Below are positions 27,968 to 37,935 of a stretch of 64,000 bases of DNA, piece by piece. The notes under the pieces are model-generated. The model searched no databases and had not been told where the DNA came from. It was given only the letters and a program-made list of their open reading frames with translations. Source of the DNA: Chloroflexota bacterium. Lineage in GTDB: Bacteria; Chloroflexota; Anaerolineae; Anaerolineales; Anaerolineaceae. The stretch spans positions 1-64,000 of the forward strand of contig JAAZNC010000010.1 in NCBI GenBank assembly GCA_012798455.1, given 5' to 3'. Numbering within the stretch: position 1 is the first letter of the stretch; every line of letters begins with the position of its first letter. The position numbers and the translations under genes are program-made.

Positions 27968-30900
27968 ATGGCAAGAAAGAATCAAAAATCAATCGGAAAG
28001 TTAGCAACAGGCAAAGATTTTAAAAAGATCGTTTCTCTGATCATGCAAATTGATGGGCTCGAAGAAGAATACGAAAAACTATCGGCTGAAGCATTAAAAC
28101 ATAAAACCGTTGAATTCAAAGAGCAATTAAATGAAGGGGGAAACCTTTCCGAGATACTCCCTGAAGCATTCGCAGCTGTTCGCGAGGCAAGCAAACGCAC
28201 ACTAGGGCTCCGTCACTATGACGTACAACTCATCGGTGGTGTTGTCATGCATGAGGGCAAGATCGCCGAAATGCGCACCGGTGAAGGGAAAACACTGGTA
28301 GCAACTCTGCCTTTATATCTCAATGCATTAACGGGAAAAGGAGTTCACCTTGTTACTGTCAACGATTATCTTGCCCGACGTGATGCGCGTTGGATGGCTC
28401 CCATTTACAATGCCTTGGGACTTTCGATCGGTGTGTTGCAGATGGCAACCAGAACAGAAAATGGCAGAATGGCTTTTATGGTCGACCTCGAAAAGCGCTC
28501 CGGAAAAGAGGAAGAAGATCAGCTCAAACTAGTCCCACGACATGAAGCTTATCTGGCAGATATTACTTACGGCACCAACAATGAATTCGGCTTTGATTAT
28601 CTGCGTGACAATCTGGTCAGCCGGTTGCAAGATCGTGTTCAACGCGGACATAATTACGCCATCGTGGATGAAATCGACAATATTTTGATCGATGAAGCCA
28701 GAACGCCGTTGATCATCTCGGGCTCCGCTTCTGAAGATGTAGCCTGGTATGAACAGATGGCGAAAGTAGTCAGGCAGCTTAATGAAGAAGATTACGAATT
28801 AGACGAAAAAAATCGCAACGTATCGTTAACTGAGTTGGGTGAAGTGCATGTCGAAGAACTGCTAAATACCACCCTGCGTGACCCCAATCGCCCGGAAGAT
28901 ATTACCCCAGAGCAGGCGCGCCTGTTAGGATATCTGGAACAGGCATTGAAAGCCAAGCTGCTGTTTGCACGTAATAAAGATTACATCGTTCAAAATAATG
29001 AGATCATTATCGTTGATGAATTTACCGGTCGCCTGATGCCAGGCAGGCGCTGGTCTGAAGGGTTGCACCAGGCCGTAGAAGCAAAAGAGGGTGTAAAAGT
29101 CAAACCCGAAAACATCACCCAGGCAACTATCACTCTGCAGAACTATTTTCGCATGTATGACAAGTTAGCTGGCATGACCGGTACTGCTTTAACCGAAGCT
29201 GAAGAATTCTTCACTATTTATGAATTGGATGTCATCCCTATTCCTACCAACCTGGATTATTCAGTCGAACAATCCAATTCTGATCTGAACATTCATCAAA
29301 GGAAAGATGAAGAAGGTTATCAATATACCTATTATTCTTATCAAGATGATCCAGAACAACAAGAAGTTTTTTGGAAGCGAAAAGATTATCCTGATATTGT
29401 CTACCAGAATCGAGAAGCAAAGCTGCGAGCTATTTGTTTGGAAATTGTGCGCTTCAATGCCATCGGACGTCCTCAATTAGTAGGCACTACTTCGATTGTT
29501 CATTCCGAAGAACTCTCCACCCGTTTGAACCGTGACCCACTACGCTTATTATTACAGATCGTCCTTCTAAAAGCACTCTGGCGCGAAAAATTTCAGATCA
29601 AAGATGTTGAAAGAGCCATTCCAGAATTGGAATCACTCGAAAATTCGCTGGATTCATTATCTCCTGCCATATTAAGAAATTTTGCTCAGAAAGCCGCGAT
29701 CGAGAGCATCTCTCTGGAAAAAACCGAGAACCAGAACATCCTTGCCGATCTGCTGAATATCCCTGAAGAGAATATTCCACGTTTACAAAGCATTTTAAAC
29801 AACGGCATCAAACACCAGGTATTAAATGCTTTGAAGCATGACGAAGAATCCCAGATCATTGCGAATGCAGGTGCTTTTGGCGCAGTCACCATCGCTACCA
29901 ATATGGCTGGTCGTGGCGTTGATATCAAATTGGGCGGTGAATTGGATGAGCACATCCTGACCGAGATTGTGCAGGCATTAAAAGCAAACAATCTGGATCC
30001 TTATGACATGACCTATGAGAATATGGAAACTGCAATTCAGCAGCTTTCACCCGATCAATATATGGAACAAACAGAAAGTGTGCATGAATTCCTGCAGTTC
30101 ATGGTGAACTTACGAAAAGTACGGCAGATCGGTGGATTGCATGTGATCGGTTCGGAGCGACATGAAGCACGCCGTATTGACAATCAGCTGCGCGGACGTG
30201 CCGCCCGTCAGGGTGACCCAGGGTCTTCCCGCTTCTACCTCTCGTTGGAAGATGATCTGATGCGCTTATTTGGCGGTGAGCGCGTTGAATCACTAATGGC
30301 TCTCTTCAAGATCGATAAATCACTACCGATCGAAAACCGCATGATCGGCAAATTGGTCGAACAGGCGCAAGAACGGGTGGAAGGGAACAACTTCGATATC
30401 CGCAAACATCTGCTTGAATATGATGATGTTTTGAACGATCAGCGCACACGCATCTATGCTGAACGCGAGCGGGCTATTACCAAGGAAGATCTTTCTGATG
30501 ATATCTGGAGCATGGTAGAAAGCGAACTGAGACGACGGGTTCCAGCCAGTTTAGAAGAATCTCACTCAACCTGGAAATTGTGTGCCTTTTTGGATGAAAT
30601 TCAACCGACCATTGTCAATCCGGCTTTGGATTTTGCACTGCCTTCCTATTCTTATCATTTACTGGCTGGGTACTTAAAGGATAATTTAACCATCGCACAA
30701 TCACATGAGAAGAAAACTGCATTTCTTAAGCGATTCGCTGCTGATGTTATGGATGCTGAAGCCAAGTTTGTTACATCCAATATCTCTGAGTTAATTGAGC
30801 ATACTGTGCTTAATTATGAAACACAGTTGAAAGAACGGCTTGATAATATTGAGACCTTCCTTGAAGGTATGCAAGAAAGTGAACCGGGTAGCATTGATGC

Positions 30901-31978
30901 CAGAACATTCCAGCAAGAATTGCAGAGCTATGTTCACATACGCCTGCAAATCAATCAAAATGACCTGCAACAATTAATGGCAGGGGACCGGGAAGTAATA
31001 AAAAGGCTCAAAGAACAGATCCGTTCTACCTTGTTCGTGATCTATTTAAACCGGATTGCCTTCACCATTCGAAAACGAGTCGGTGAATTACCCAACTTGG
31101 AACAGCTCACTGTAGCGGATGCTGATTGGAATAAAGTAAAAGATTATTACCTGTCAGAGATTAGTAAGGTTTTTAAACAAAAAATAGATGATATCCATTC
31201 TGGTCAATCAGACATCGCACGCAATATCCAAAACGCAGCTATGAACGATATACTCGACCTGACCTCTGAAAAAGAAATGACTACTTTACTATCTAATATC
31301 GCAACTGGCAAACGCATTGCTATCAATCCTCAAAATCATCAGCGCTTGTTGAAGCAGGTCAATCTGCTCAACTATGTATTCTATGCTGCCAATCTATTGG
31401 ACGAAAAAAAGGAAGAGGAGATCATTCAAGATATTCTTGCTCACCTGCAATCCACCAGCAAACTGTTAAGCCATTCTTTTGGTCTTTTCGAGCTAAGCAG
31501 GCTCAACCAGGCAGAAATCAAGGTCAATAAATTAAACCCGGATATTCTCGAAAAATTCAAGTCATCGATTACCGAACAAGAATACGACCGCATTATGGAG
31601 TCTCCCATCGGAGAGTTGTACGATGGTTTGAAAAGCACATTGCAAGATCTGATCGGTACTAACATTCAAAATATGCTATTCCGGCATGTATTGTTGAACA
31701 ATATAAATAGTCGGTGGATCGAGCATTTGACCCAAATGGAGGAATTACGCGTATCCATCGGGTTGGAATCATTTGCGCAACGCGATCCGCTTGTTCAATA
31801 TAAAAATCGTTCGACCGATATGTTCAGTGACCTGCTAGCCAATATCCGTCTGGGTGTTATGAGCCAGATCTTCCGGTTACAGCCTGTGCAGCGTTCTTCC
31901 GCGAACCCGGTTGAACAACATGAGGGAACACCGAAATCCAGTGGTGAGAAAATTAAAAAACGCCGCAGACGCAGATAA
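27968..31978 (+). CDS. secA: Preprotein translocase ATPase SecA, unusually long form
   Basis: SecA drives proteins through SecYEG with ATP. All core motifs are present: Walker A around 105-109 (GEGKT), Walker B with D234 (VDEID), NMAGRGVDIKLGG in the second nucleotide-binding fold, and RGRAARQGDPG near 741-751. At 1,336 residues it is far longer than E. coli SecA (901). Extra segments are about 25 aa before the ADITYGTNNE motif, about 36 aa after IPTNLDYS, about 85 aa at 521-612, and about 250-300 aa in the helical scaffold/wing region before RWIEHL. The C-terminal zinc finger is absent; the tail ends KKRRRRR. The frame is unbroken. Confidence 0.94.
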   Translation: MARKNQKSIGKLATGKDFKKIVSLIMQIDGLEEEYEKLSAEALKHKTVEFKEQLNEGGNLSEILPEAFAAVREASKRTLGLRHYDVQLIGGVVMHEGKIAEMRTGEGKTLVATLPLYLNALTGKGVHLVTVNDYLARRDARWMAPIYNALGLSIGVLQMATRTENGRMAFMVDLEKRSGKEEEDQLKLVPRHEAYLADITYGTNNEFGFDYLRDNLVSRLQDRVQRGHNYAIVDEIDNILIDEARTPLIISGSASEDVAWYEQMAKVVRQLNEEDYELDEKNRNVSLTELGEVHVEELLNTTLRDPNRPEDITPEQARLLGYLEQALKAKLLFARNKDYIVQNNEIIIVDEFTGRLMPGRRWSEGLHQAVEAKEGVKVKPENITQATITLQNYFRMYDKLAGMTGTALTEAEEFFTIYELDVIPIPTNLDYSVEQSNSDLNIHQRKDEEGYQYTYYSYQDDPEQQEVFWKRKDYPDIVYQNREAKLRAICLEIVRFNAIGRPQLVGTTSIVHSEELSTRLNRDPLRLLLQIVLLKALWREKFQIKDVERAIPELESLENSLDSLSPAILRNFAQKAAIESISLEKTENQNILADLLNIPEENIPRLQSILNNGIKHQVLNALKHDEESQIIANAGAFGAVTIATNMAGRGVDIKLGGELDEHILTEIVQALKANNLDPYDMTYENMETAIQQLSPDQYMEQTESVHEFLQFMVNLRKVRQIGGLHVIGSERHEARRIDNQLRGRAARQGDPGSSRFYLSLEDDLMRLFGGERVESLMALFKIDKSLPIENRMIGKLVEQAQERVEGNNFDIRKHLLEYDDVLNDQRTRIYAERERAITKEDLSDDIWSMVESELRRRVPASLEESHSTWKLCAFLDEIQPTIVNPALDFALPSYSYHLLAGYLKDNLTIAQSHEKKTAFLKRFAADVMDAEAKFVTSNISELIEHTVLNYETQLKERLDNIETFLEGMQESEPGSIDARTFQQELQSYVHIRLQINQNDLQQLMAGDREVIKRLKEQIRSTLFVIYLNRIAFTIRKRVGELPNLEQLTVADADWNKVKDYYLSEISKVFKQKIDDIHSGQSDIARNIQNAAMNDILDLTSEKEMTTLLSNIATGKRIAINPQNHQRLLKQVNLLNYVFYAANLLDEKKEEEIIQDILAHLQSTSKLLSHSFGLFELSRLNQAEIKVNKLNPDILEKFKSSITEQEYDRIMESPIGELYDGLKSTLQDLIGTNIQNMLFRHVLLNNINSRWIEHLTQMEELRVSIGLESFAQRDPLVQYKNRSTDMFSDLLANIRLGVMSQIFRLQPVQRSSANPVEQHEGTPKSSGEKIKKRRRRR

Positions 31979-32011
31979 ATTAGCCCTTTTTATGTGGCAT
32001 TTACAGAGGGG

Positions 32012-32040
32012 TTGTCAACCTAACCAATACCCCTTATAAT
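32012..32040 (+). promoter_or_regulatory. Promoter of the S1-domain gene
   Basis: TTGTCA at 32012-32017, a 17-nt spacer and consensus TATAAT at 32035-32040. The start point would be near 32047, about 35 nt before the gene. Confidence 0.8.
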
Positions 32041-32081
32041 CGAGCTATTCATTATCGCACAGATGGAGTGATAGATATATT

Positions 32082-33350
32082 ATGGCACAAAACGATGCAA
32101 AAACCCCTGTTGGGGAGAACAGTTCAAACAGCAGCGATGAAAAGTTCCTGAATATGGCTTCATTGCTGGAGAAGGAGGGGCTCGGCATCGATCTACCCAA
32201 AGCCGGTGAAATCCGGACTGGAACAATCGCAAGTATTTCTCCAGGCCAGATTCTTATCAGTGTTGGAGCGAAATCAGAAGGTTTGATCAGCGGTCGAGAA
32301 TTCGAGCTAATTCCCCCCGAAGAGTTTGCCAGCTTTGAAGTTGGTCAAGAATTGCCCGTATATGTGATTACCGTGGAAGACTCTAATGGCAATCTACTTC
32401 TTTCCTATGTACGAGCAGTCGAAGAATCAAGCTGGGATAAAGCCGAAGAGATCTTCAAGAACAAAGAGACCTACAAAGGGAAAGTAGTCGGTTACAACAA
32501 AGGCGGTTTATTGGTAGCTTTTGATAAGTTGCGTGGTTTCGTTCCGTCTTCTCAATTAAGCTACGAACGGCTAAAAGAAGCCACCGGCAATACACCCGAG
32601 GACCGCTATGGCAAGATGATCGGCACCGATATGGAAGTCAGTGCCATCGAGGTCGATCGCGAACGTCATCGCCTGATCCTCTCCGAGCGTCTGGCATGCG
32701 GAGAAACTCGCGATGCCATTCGCGAAAAGGTCATTGAAGATCTGGAAGTAGGTGATATTGTAACCGGCAAGATCACCAGCGTGGCTAATTTTGGTGTCTT
32801 TGTCAATGTAAATGGTGCGGATGGACTGGTGCATGTCTCCGAACTTAGTTGGGGCGATTTGACCGATCCCTCTGAGAAATTCAAGGTCGGGCAAAGCGTG
32901 AAAGTCAAGGTTATCAGTATTGACGAGGAGAAAAAGCGCATAGGGCTTTCAATTCGCCAACTCGAGGATGATCCTTGGGCAAAGAAAGTCGAAAACCTCA
33001 AAGTTGGAATGCTTGTGGAAGCAATCATTACCAATCTAACCAAATTCGGTGCTTTTGCCAAGGTACAAGATGACATAGAAGGGTTGGTACATATCTCCGA
33101 GTTGAGTGATGCACACATCACTCACCCCAAAGAAGTACTGCATGAAGGCGAAAAGGTAACCCTGCGTATCATCAAGATCGAACCTGATTCACATCGTATT
33201 GGGTTAAGCCTGCGGCGGGTCGAATCGGCTGCTTATGCAGACATGGATATGAAAATCCTCAAACAAGAGCTGGAGAACAGCGACATCCAGGTTTCCACTC
33301 CTGAAGACAGTGAAAGCGATCAAACGGATACTCCAGATCAGGCTGAATGA
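32082..33350 (+). CDS. rpsA: 30S ribosomal protein S1-like protein (four S1 domains)
   Basis: A 422-residue RNA-binding protein with four S1 (OB-fold) repeats at roughly 38-112, 125-195, 224-293 and 302-380. The third and fourth are the best conserved (GLVHVSELSW and GLVHISELSD). S1 brings mRNA to the 30S subunit. Four domains match the shorter Gram-positive type rather than the six-domain E. coli form. The C-terminal tail is acidic. It has its own strong promoter and terminator, so it is expressed apart from secA. Confidence 0.88.
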   Translation: MAQNDAKTPVGENSSNSSDEKFLNMASLLEKEGLGIDLPKAGEIRTGTIASISPGQILISVGAKSEGLISGREFELIPPEEFASFEVGQELPVYVITVEDSNGNLLLSYVRAVEESSWDKAEEIFKNKETYKGKVVGYNKGGLLVAFDKLRGFVPSSQLSYERLKEATGNTPEDRYGKMIGTDMEVSAIEVDRERHRLILSERLACGETRDAIREKVIEDLEVGDIVTGKITSVANFGVFVNVNGADGLVHVSELSWGDLTDPSEKFKVGQSVKVKVISIDEEKKRIGLSIRQLEDDPWAKKVENLKVGMLVEAIITNLTKFGAFAKVQDDIEGLVHISELSDAHITHPKEVLHEGEKVTLRIIKIEPDSHRIGLSLRRVESAAYADMDMKILKQELENSDIQVSTPEDSESDQTDTPDQAE

Positions 33351-33390
33351 TCGAACATTAACCAAGGTAGATTAGATTTAGTTTTCAAAG

Positions 33391-33414
33391 GAGCGCGTTT
33401 CATACGCGCTCTTT
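33391..33414 (+). terminator. Terminator after the S1-domain gene
   Basis: GAGCGCGT (33391-33398) pairs with ACGCGCTC (33404-33411) around TTCAT. Only TTT follows, so the U-tract is short. Confidence 0.65.
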
Positions 33415-33452
33415 AAATCGCGACTATAATAGAATCTAGTATTGGATTAGAA

Positions 33453-33965
33453 ATGCCGCAAAAAGAAAATAATTCAACCGGAAAACCTCAAAATAATCAT
33501 GTAGAAAACTTTAAAAAACGCCTGCGCCTTTTTCTGGTTCTAACTTTTATCGGATTCGTTATCTTCTTGCTTGGGCTTCGTCCTGATATTTTTCAAATGG
33601 ACCGCAGCCCCGTTACCGGGTTCATCCAAATTACTGTTAGCATTGTTGGACTAGGAATCTTATGCCTGGGTGGTTACCTCAGTATGCGTTATCTATGGCA
33701 AGGCAAACCACTCAGCATCGCCGCCGAGATTGGTATCCGCTTCATCAGCACCGGGCTGGTTATAGCGGTCTTTTCCTCCCTGGCTGACTTCTTTGGTTTT
33801 GGCAGTCATCCATACCCGGAATCGCTTCCCTATCTTGGCGAGTGGCAGGTGCGCGGTATTGAAATTGGCATCTATACTATTAACTTAGGTTTTCTATTGA
33901 TGATCCCCTTTCCGAAAATACGCTTATTTCCTCACCTTCCAAAATCAAACGATGTTCAACGCTGA
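33453..33965 (+). CDS. Four-helix membrane protein, unknown function
   Basis: A 170-residue protein I do not recognise. It has a polar N-terminal tail (1-20) and about four membrane helices near 24-43, 58-80, 90-115 and 130-155. A loop between helices 3 and 4 has FGFGSHPYPESLPYLGEWQ. TATAAT at 33425-33430 is a likely -10 box; the ribosome site (GGATTAG) is weak. Its last 21 bp overlap the end of the convergent flavoprotein gene. Confidence 0.75.
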   Translation: MPQKENNSTGKPQNNHVENFKKRLRLFLVLTFIGFVIFLLGLRPDIFQMDRSPVTGFIQITVSIVGLGILCLGGYLSMRYLWQGKPLSIAAEIGIRFISTGLVIAVFSSLADFFGFGSHPYPESLPYLGEWQVRGIEIGIYTINLGFLLMIPFPKIRLFPHLPKSNDVQR

Positions 33966-35264
33966 TAGCATTTCCAAGTTGTTTTTGAATTTGAATTCGG
34001 GTTGCCCCAGGTGTTTGGCGTTTTGTTCTTCGATCTGAAGCAATTTTGAAATCATATCCTTATCAACAGTCATCTCTTTAATATCTTGAACTATTTGGAT
34101 TAATTTCTCACTTTCAACCTTGTCGCCATGGGTCTGGATATACTCGAGCAAAGCTTGGGCACCACGGGCGCCATCCTTACCACTGATGCCAACCAAACCG
34201 TAGCTGGCTAACCTCGACCATCCCGCCACAAAAATACCGGGGATATTCTTCTTGGTATCCAGATCAAGGACTTCATAAGAATTGCCATCTTGAGGAAAAT
34301 CGGGGTATGGGCTTATGGTAAATTCAAATTTGTTTACCGGCAACCCAATCTTCTCATCTACACTGGATCCAACTGCCAAAATGGCAGTATCCGCCTCAAA
34401 TATGGTTTTGAGCGCGGTGGGCACAGCTCTGGTAGAATGATTATCTTTCACTAGCGTGTTTTCAATAAACTCCACCGACTGCAATCCCTTTTTTTTATCA
34501 CCATTGAAGTGGATTGGTGATTTCAAAAAGCGTAAACGAAAATTGGTTTTCGATGAAGTATCAACGCAGTTCTCACATGCTTTTTCGATGAAAGCCCATG
34601 TTTCATTGGGATCCTGCCCTAATTTTTGCATCAGTGGTTTCACCCGGTTCATTTCTGCCTCAAAATCAACATGATCAAGATTCTGAGCAATGTGAGCAAA
34701 CTCCGTTTCGTGAAATTTAATTTCGGCTGGACCTCGACGTGCTACTGCCAGCACTTCATCAACTCCACCCTTAGTGATCAAATAACGAGCAAGATCAGCC
34801 ATCACATTTCCCACTCCAATGATCACAACCTTGCGACCGATAGGAAATTCCATTTGTGAATACGGAGGGAGAGAGTTATAGTTAGAAACAATCTCCCAGG
34901 CGTGATACACCCGGGGTAATGTTTCTCCTTCGACCCCCAAGCGCTTGATCTTTTGTGCGCCTGCCGTTACGAGTATTCCACTAAAACCCAATTCTTGCAG
35001 CTGCTGTAAGGAAAGATGCTTTCCCTCACCAACCTCTATATTTCCAAAATAATGGATCTTCCCATGCGCTAAAATACTCATAAACTGTTTGCGGAGTCCG
35101 GCTTTCAGGCGATATTTTTCCGGATAGATACCATATTCAGCCAATCCACCGGGGTGGATGTCACGATTGAACAGAAAAACTTCTACATCGTTTTCAGCGA
35201 GTGTTCTAGCGGCAAACAACCCAGCCGGTCCAGCTCCAACGACAGCAACGGCTTTTTGATTCAT
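33945..35264 (-). CDS. Ferredoxin-NADP reductase/adrenodoxin reductase-like flavoprotein
   Basis: A 439-residue oxidoreductase with an N-terminal FAD fingerprint (VGAGPAGLFAA) and a second nucleotide motif (GVGNVMADLARYL). The late GWSRLASYGLVGISGKDGA segment matches adrenodoxin reductase/FprA and GltD-like proteins. These pass electrons between NADPH and ferredoxin. The residue pattern around the second motif is closer to FprA than to glutamate synthase small subunit, and the N-terminal iron-sulfur domain of GltD is absent. ATG at 35264 follows CTGAGG. No ferredoxin gene is adjacent. Confidence 0.78.
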   Translation of the reverse strand: MNQKAVAVVGAGPAGLFAARTLAENDVEVFLFNRDIHPGGLAEYGIYPEKYRLKAGLRKQFMSILAHGKIHYFGNIEVGEGKHLSLQQLQELGFSGILVTAGAQKIKRLGVEGETLPRVYHAWEIVSNYNSLPPYSQMEFPIGRKVVIIGVGNVMADLARYLITKGGVDEVLAVARRGPAEIKFHETEFAHIAQNLDHVDFEAEMNRVKPLMQKLGQDPNETWAFIEKACENCVDTSSKTNFRLRFLKSPIHFNGDKKKGLQSVEFIENTLVKDNHSTRAVPTALKTIFEADTAILAVGSSVDEKIGLPVNKFEFTISPYPDFPQDGNSYEVLDLDTKKNIPGIFVAGWSRLASYGLVGISGKDGARGAQALLEYIQTHGDKVESEKLIQIVQDIKEMTVDKDMISKLLQIEEQNAKHLGQPEFKFKNNLEMLSALNIV

Positions 35265-35360
35265 ATACACCTCAGATGAATTTGTATTAACATTTACTTG
35301 TAAAATCTCGATGTCTGCAATTCGATTTTAAACTACTGCATCATTATAAGGAAAAGAAAA

Positions 35361-36647
35361 ATGCCAATCGAACTTTCTGAGTTTACCTTGAAAAATGGTC
35401 TTCAAGTTCTCTTAAAAGAAATCCACACCACTCCTATTGTAAGCCAATGGATCTGGTATCGCGTAGGTTCTCGCAACGAAAAAGCGGGTATCCAGGGCAT
35501 TTCCCACTGGGTCGAACATCTGCAATTTAAAGGTACTCCAAAGTACCCCATTGACGAATTGGATCATGCCATCTCCAGAGTAGGTGGGGTTTGGAATGCC
35601 ATGACTCACCTGGACTGGACTACTTATTATGAGACACTGCCCTCTCAGGAACTCGATCTGGTTCTTGATCTGGAAGCTGACCGCATGCAAAACAGCACTT
35701 ACGACAAGGATGAAATCAATGCAGAACGCACCGTGATCATTTCGGAATTAGAAGGGAATGAAAACGAACCGCTTTTCCATCTCAACTCCGCCATCCAGAA
35801 AGCAGCTTTTCAAGTCCATCCTTACAACCACGATGTGATCGGTACGCTGGAAGATCTACAAGCCATTACCCATGATCAATTATATGATTATTACCGTATG
35901 TACTATCGACCCGGCAACGCGGTGCTTGCCATTGCAGGCGATTTCGATTCTGATACAGTGCGCATAAAGATTGATGACATTTTTTCTACGATCCCCGACC
36001 AACCCGGCAATGAGAAAGTCATTCCTCAAGAACCTCCTCAAACGGAGGAACAATACTTTGAAATAAAAGGTCCAGGGGATGCATTGTATATCCAGATCTC
36101 CTACCGGGCACCGTGTGCCAACGATCCTGATTTCTTTACCCTGGCGTTAATGGATAGCTTGCTATCGGGGCCTTCGCCACTGGTCATGTTTGGTGGTGGC
36201 AGTATTTCTAACCGAACCAGCCGCTTGTATCAGGCTCTGGTAGAAAAGGATCTGGCGGTGAGCATCAGCGGTGGCATTCAATCCACACTTGATCCATTCC
36301 TGCATACTTTTGTGCTCACATTGGAACCAGGCAGTGATGTTCAAGCTGCTCTACAAGCTTTCGATGAACAGATCGAAAACATACAACAACAAAAAGTAAC
36401 CGCTCAGGAGATCGAACGGGCAGCGAGACAGGCAGAAGCCATGTTCGATTATGGCAGCGAAAACATTACCAATCAAGCATTTTGGATGGGATACAGCAAT
36501 ATCTTTGCTGATTATCAATGGTATGAGGAATATACTCGCCGTTTGCAGTCGGTATCTGCTGAACAGATATTGGCCTTTGCCCAAAATCAATTAGCTTCAC
36601 AAAATCGCATCATAGGATTATATATTCCCACTCCGGAGGCAGATTGA
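35361..36647 (+). CDS. M16 family zinc peptidase, active subunit
   Basis: A 428-residue peptidase with the inverted zinc motif HxxEH at 49-53 (HWVEH). The third ligand is probably E129 in TVIISELEGNE. Two M16 domains are present: N-terminal catalytic (about 1-210) and C-terminal clamp (about 215-425). Bacterial M16 proteins often work as a pair in which one member keeps the metal site. The companion gene begins 2 bp downstream, so a heterodimer is expected. AAGGAAAAG precedes the start. No signal peptide is seen, so it is probably cytoplasmic. Confidence 0.92.
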   Translation: MPIELSEFTLKNGLQVLLKEIHTTPIVSQWIWYRVGSRNEKAGIQGISHWVEHLQFKGTPKYPIDELDHAISRVGGVWNAMTHLDWTTYYETLPSQELDLVLDLEADRMQNSTYDKDEINAERTVIISELEGNENEPLFHLNSAIQKAAFQVHPYNHDVIGTLEDLQAITHDQLYDYYRMYYRPGNAVLAIAGDFDSDTVRIKIDDIFSTIPDQPGNEKVIPQEPPQTEEQYFEIKGPGDALYIQISYRAPCANDPDFFTLALMDSLLSGPSPLVMFGGGSISNRTSRLYQALVEKDLAVSISGGIQSTLDPFLHTFVLTLEPGSDVQAALQAFDEQIENIQQQKVTAQEIERAARQAEAMFDYGSENITNQAFWMGYSNIFADYQWYEEYTRRLQSVSAEQILAFAQNQLASQNRIIGLYIPTPEAD

Positions 36648-36648
36648 A

Positions 36649-37935
36649 ATGTCAAAACATAATTCATCAAAGATGCATTTCCCAGGTCCACACAATATTA
36701 CCCGCTTTCGATTAGCAAATGGAATCACTGTGCTTGCTTTCAGTAACATGTCCAGTAAGTCATTGATCATCAGTGGAATGCTTTCAAGTGGGGGAATTTG
36801 GGATCCACCAGGGAAGTATGGAACTGCTCATTTTACAGCCGCCATGTTGATGCGCGGAAATGAAAATAACAGCTTTCAGGAGATCAACGACCAGCTCGAA
36901 GGAGTTGGAGCCAGTTTGAGTTTCAGCGCCAGCACCCGTAACACTTATTTTCGCGGACGCTCACTAGTAAAGGATTTCCCATTATTGCTTGCTCTTATCC
37001 GCGACAGTTTGACCAGGCCCACTTTTCCAGAAATATACATCAAGCGATTGCGCAATCAATTACTGACCGGGTTGATCATTCGTGATCAGGATACACAAGA
37101 AAAAGCGTCTCTTGAATATGACAGGATTCTTTTCAGAGACCATCCGTATGGCACCCCTGTGGATGGTTATCCCGATACTATCCAAGCCATCCAGCGGGAA
37201 GATCTGGTGAGACATCACCAAACCTACCAACCGCAGGACGCTATTCTTGCCATTTCAGGAGCATTGCAGGAAGAAGAGATCAAATCTGTTATTCAGCAAT
37301 TCTTAGGAGATTGGAACACGGTTGATGGGATTTCTGAACCTCTCTTTCCCGCATTGCCCCCCTTAACGAAAACAACCCGATTGCATTTTCCCATTGACGG
37401 GAAAAGTCAAAGCGACATTCAAATGGGTTGTTATGCTCCCAATCGTTCATCGGATGATTATTACCCAGCTTATGTAGGCAATCACGTACTGGGACAATTC
37501 GGTTTATACGGTAGGATTGGCAGATCTGTGCGCAATAAAGAAGGTTTGGCATATTATGCCTACAGCAGCATCAATGCCTTCGATGATGCAGGCAGTTGGG
37601 AATTCAGTGCCGGTGTAAATCCCAAAAATGTAGAAAAAACCATTGCCCTTATCATCAATGAAATAGAACATTATCTGGAAACCCCGGTTAGTAAGGAGGA
37701 ATTGGAAGACTCACAATCACATCTGGTTGGTCGCTTGCCTATGTCATTGGAATCGAATGCAGGGATTGCCAATGCCCTGCTTTCCATTGAACGATTCGGA
37801 TTGGGTCTTGATTATTTTCAAAATTACGCCAAACGCATCCAAGCCATCACACCCGAGCAGATACTGGAAGTTTCCAGATGCTATTTGGATCCTGAAAAAT
37901 TGGTTATTATAAGTGCAGGAGCAAAAGTCAAATAA
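36649..37935 (+). CDS. M16 family peptidase homologue lacking the zinc motif
   Basis: A 428-residue protein, equal in length to its upstream neighbour and of the same fold, but the HxxEH site is replaced (about 63-67, HFTAA). It keeps an arginine/tyrosine-rich C-terminal region (RIGRSVRNKEGLAYYAYS) that in family partners contributes to the active site of the other subunit. It is most likely the non-catalytic half of a heterodimer. Its stop overlaps the acpS start (TAATG). Confidence 0.9.
   Translation: MSKHNSSKMHFPGPHNITRFRLANGITVLAFSNMSSKSLIISGMLSSGGIWDPPGKYGTAHFTAAMLMRGNENNSFQEINDQLEGVGASLSFSASTRNTYFRGRSLVKDFPLLLALIRDSLTRPTFPEIYIKRLRNQLLTGLIIRDQDTQEKASLEYDRILFRDHPYGTPVDGYPDTIQAIQREDLVRHHQTYQPQDAILAISGALQEEEIKSVIQQFLGDWNTVDGISEPLFPALPPLTKTTRLHFPIDGKSQSDIQMGCYAPNRSSDDYYPAYVGNHVLGQFGLYGRIGRSVRNKEGLAYYAYSSINAFDDAGSWEFSAGVNPKNVEKTIALIINEIEHYLETPVSKEELEDSQSHLVGRLPMSLESNAGIANALLSIERFGLGLDYFQNYAKRIQAITPEQILEVSRCYLDPEKLVIISAGAKVK

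Noticed and set aside
27968-31978. SecA length caused by a gene fusion or frameshift error
   Set aside because: One uninterrupted frame holds all motifs in the correct order, with extra segments at several separate places, so a simple fusion or error does not explain it.
36649-37935. Second M16 gene as a pseudogene
   Set aside because: The frame is intact and full length, and loss of HxxEH is normal for the partner subunit of paired M16 peptidases.
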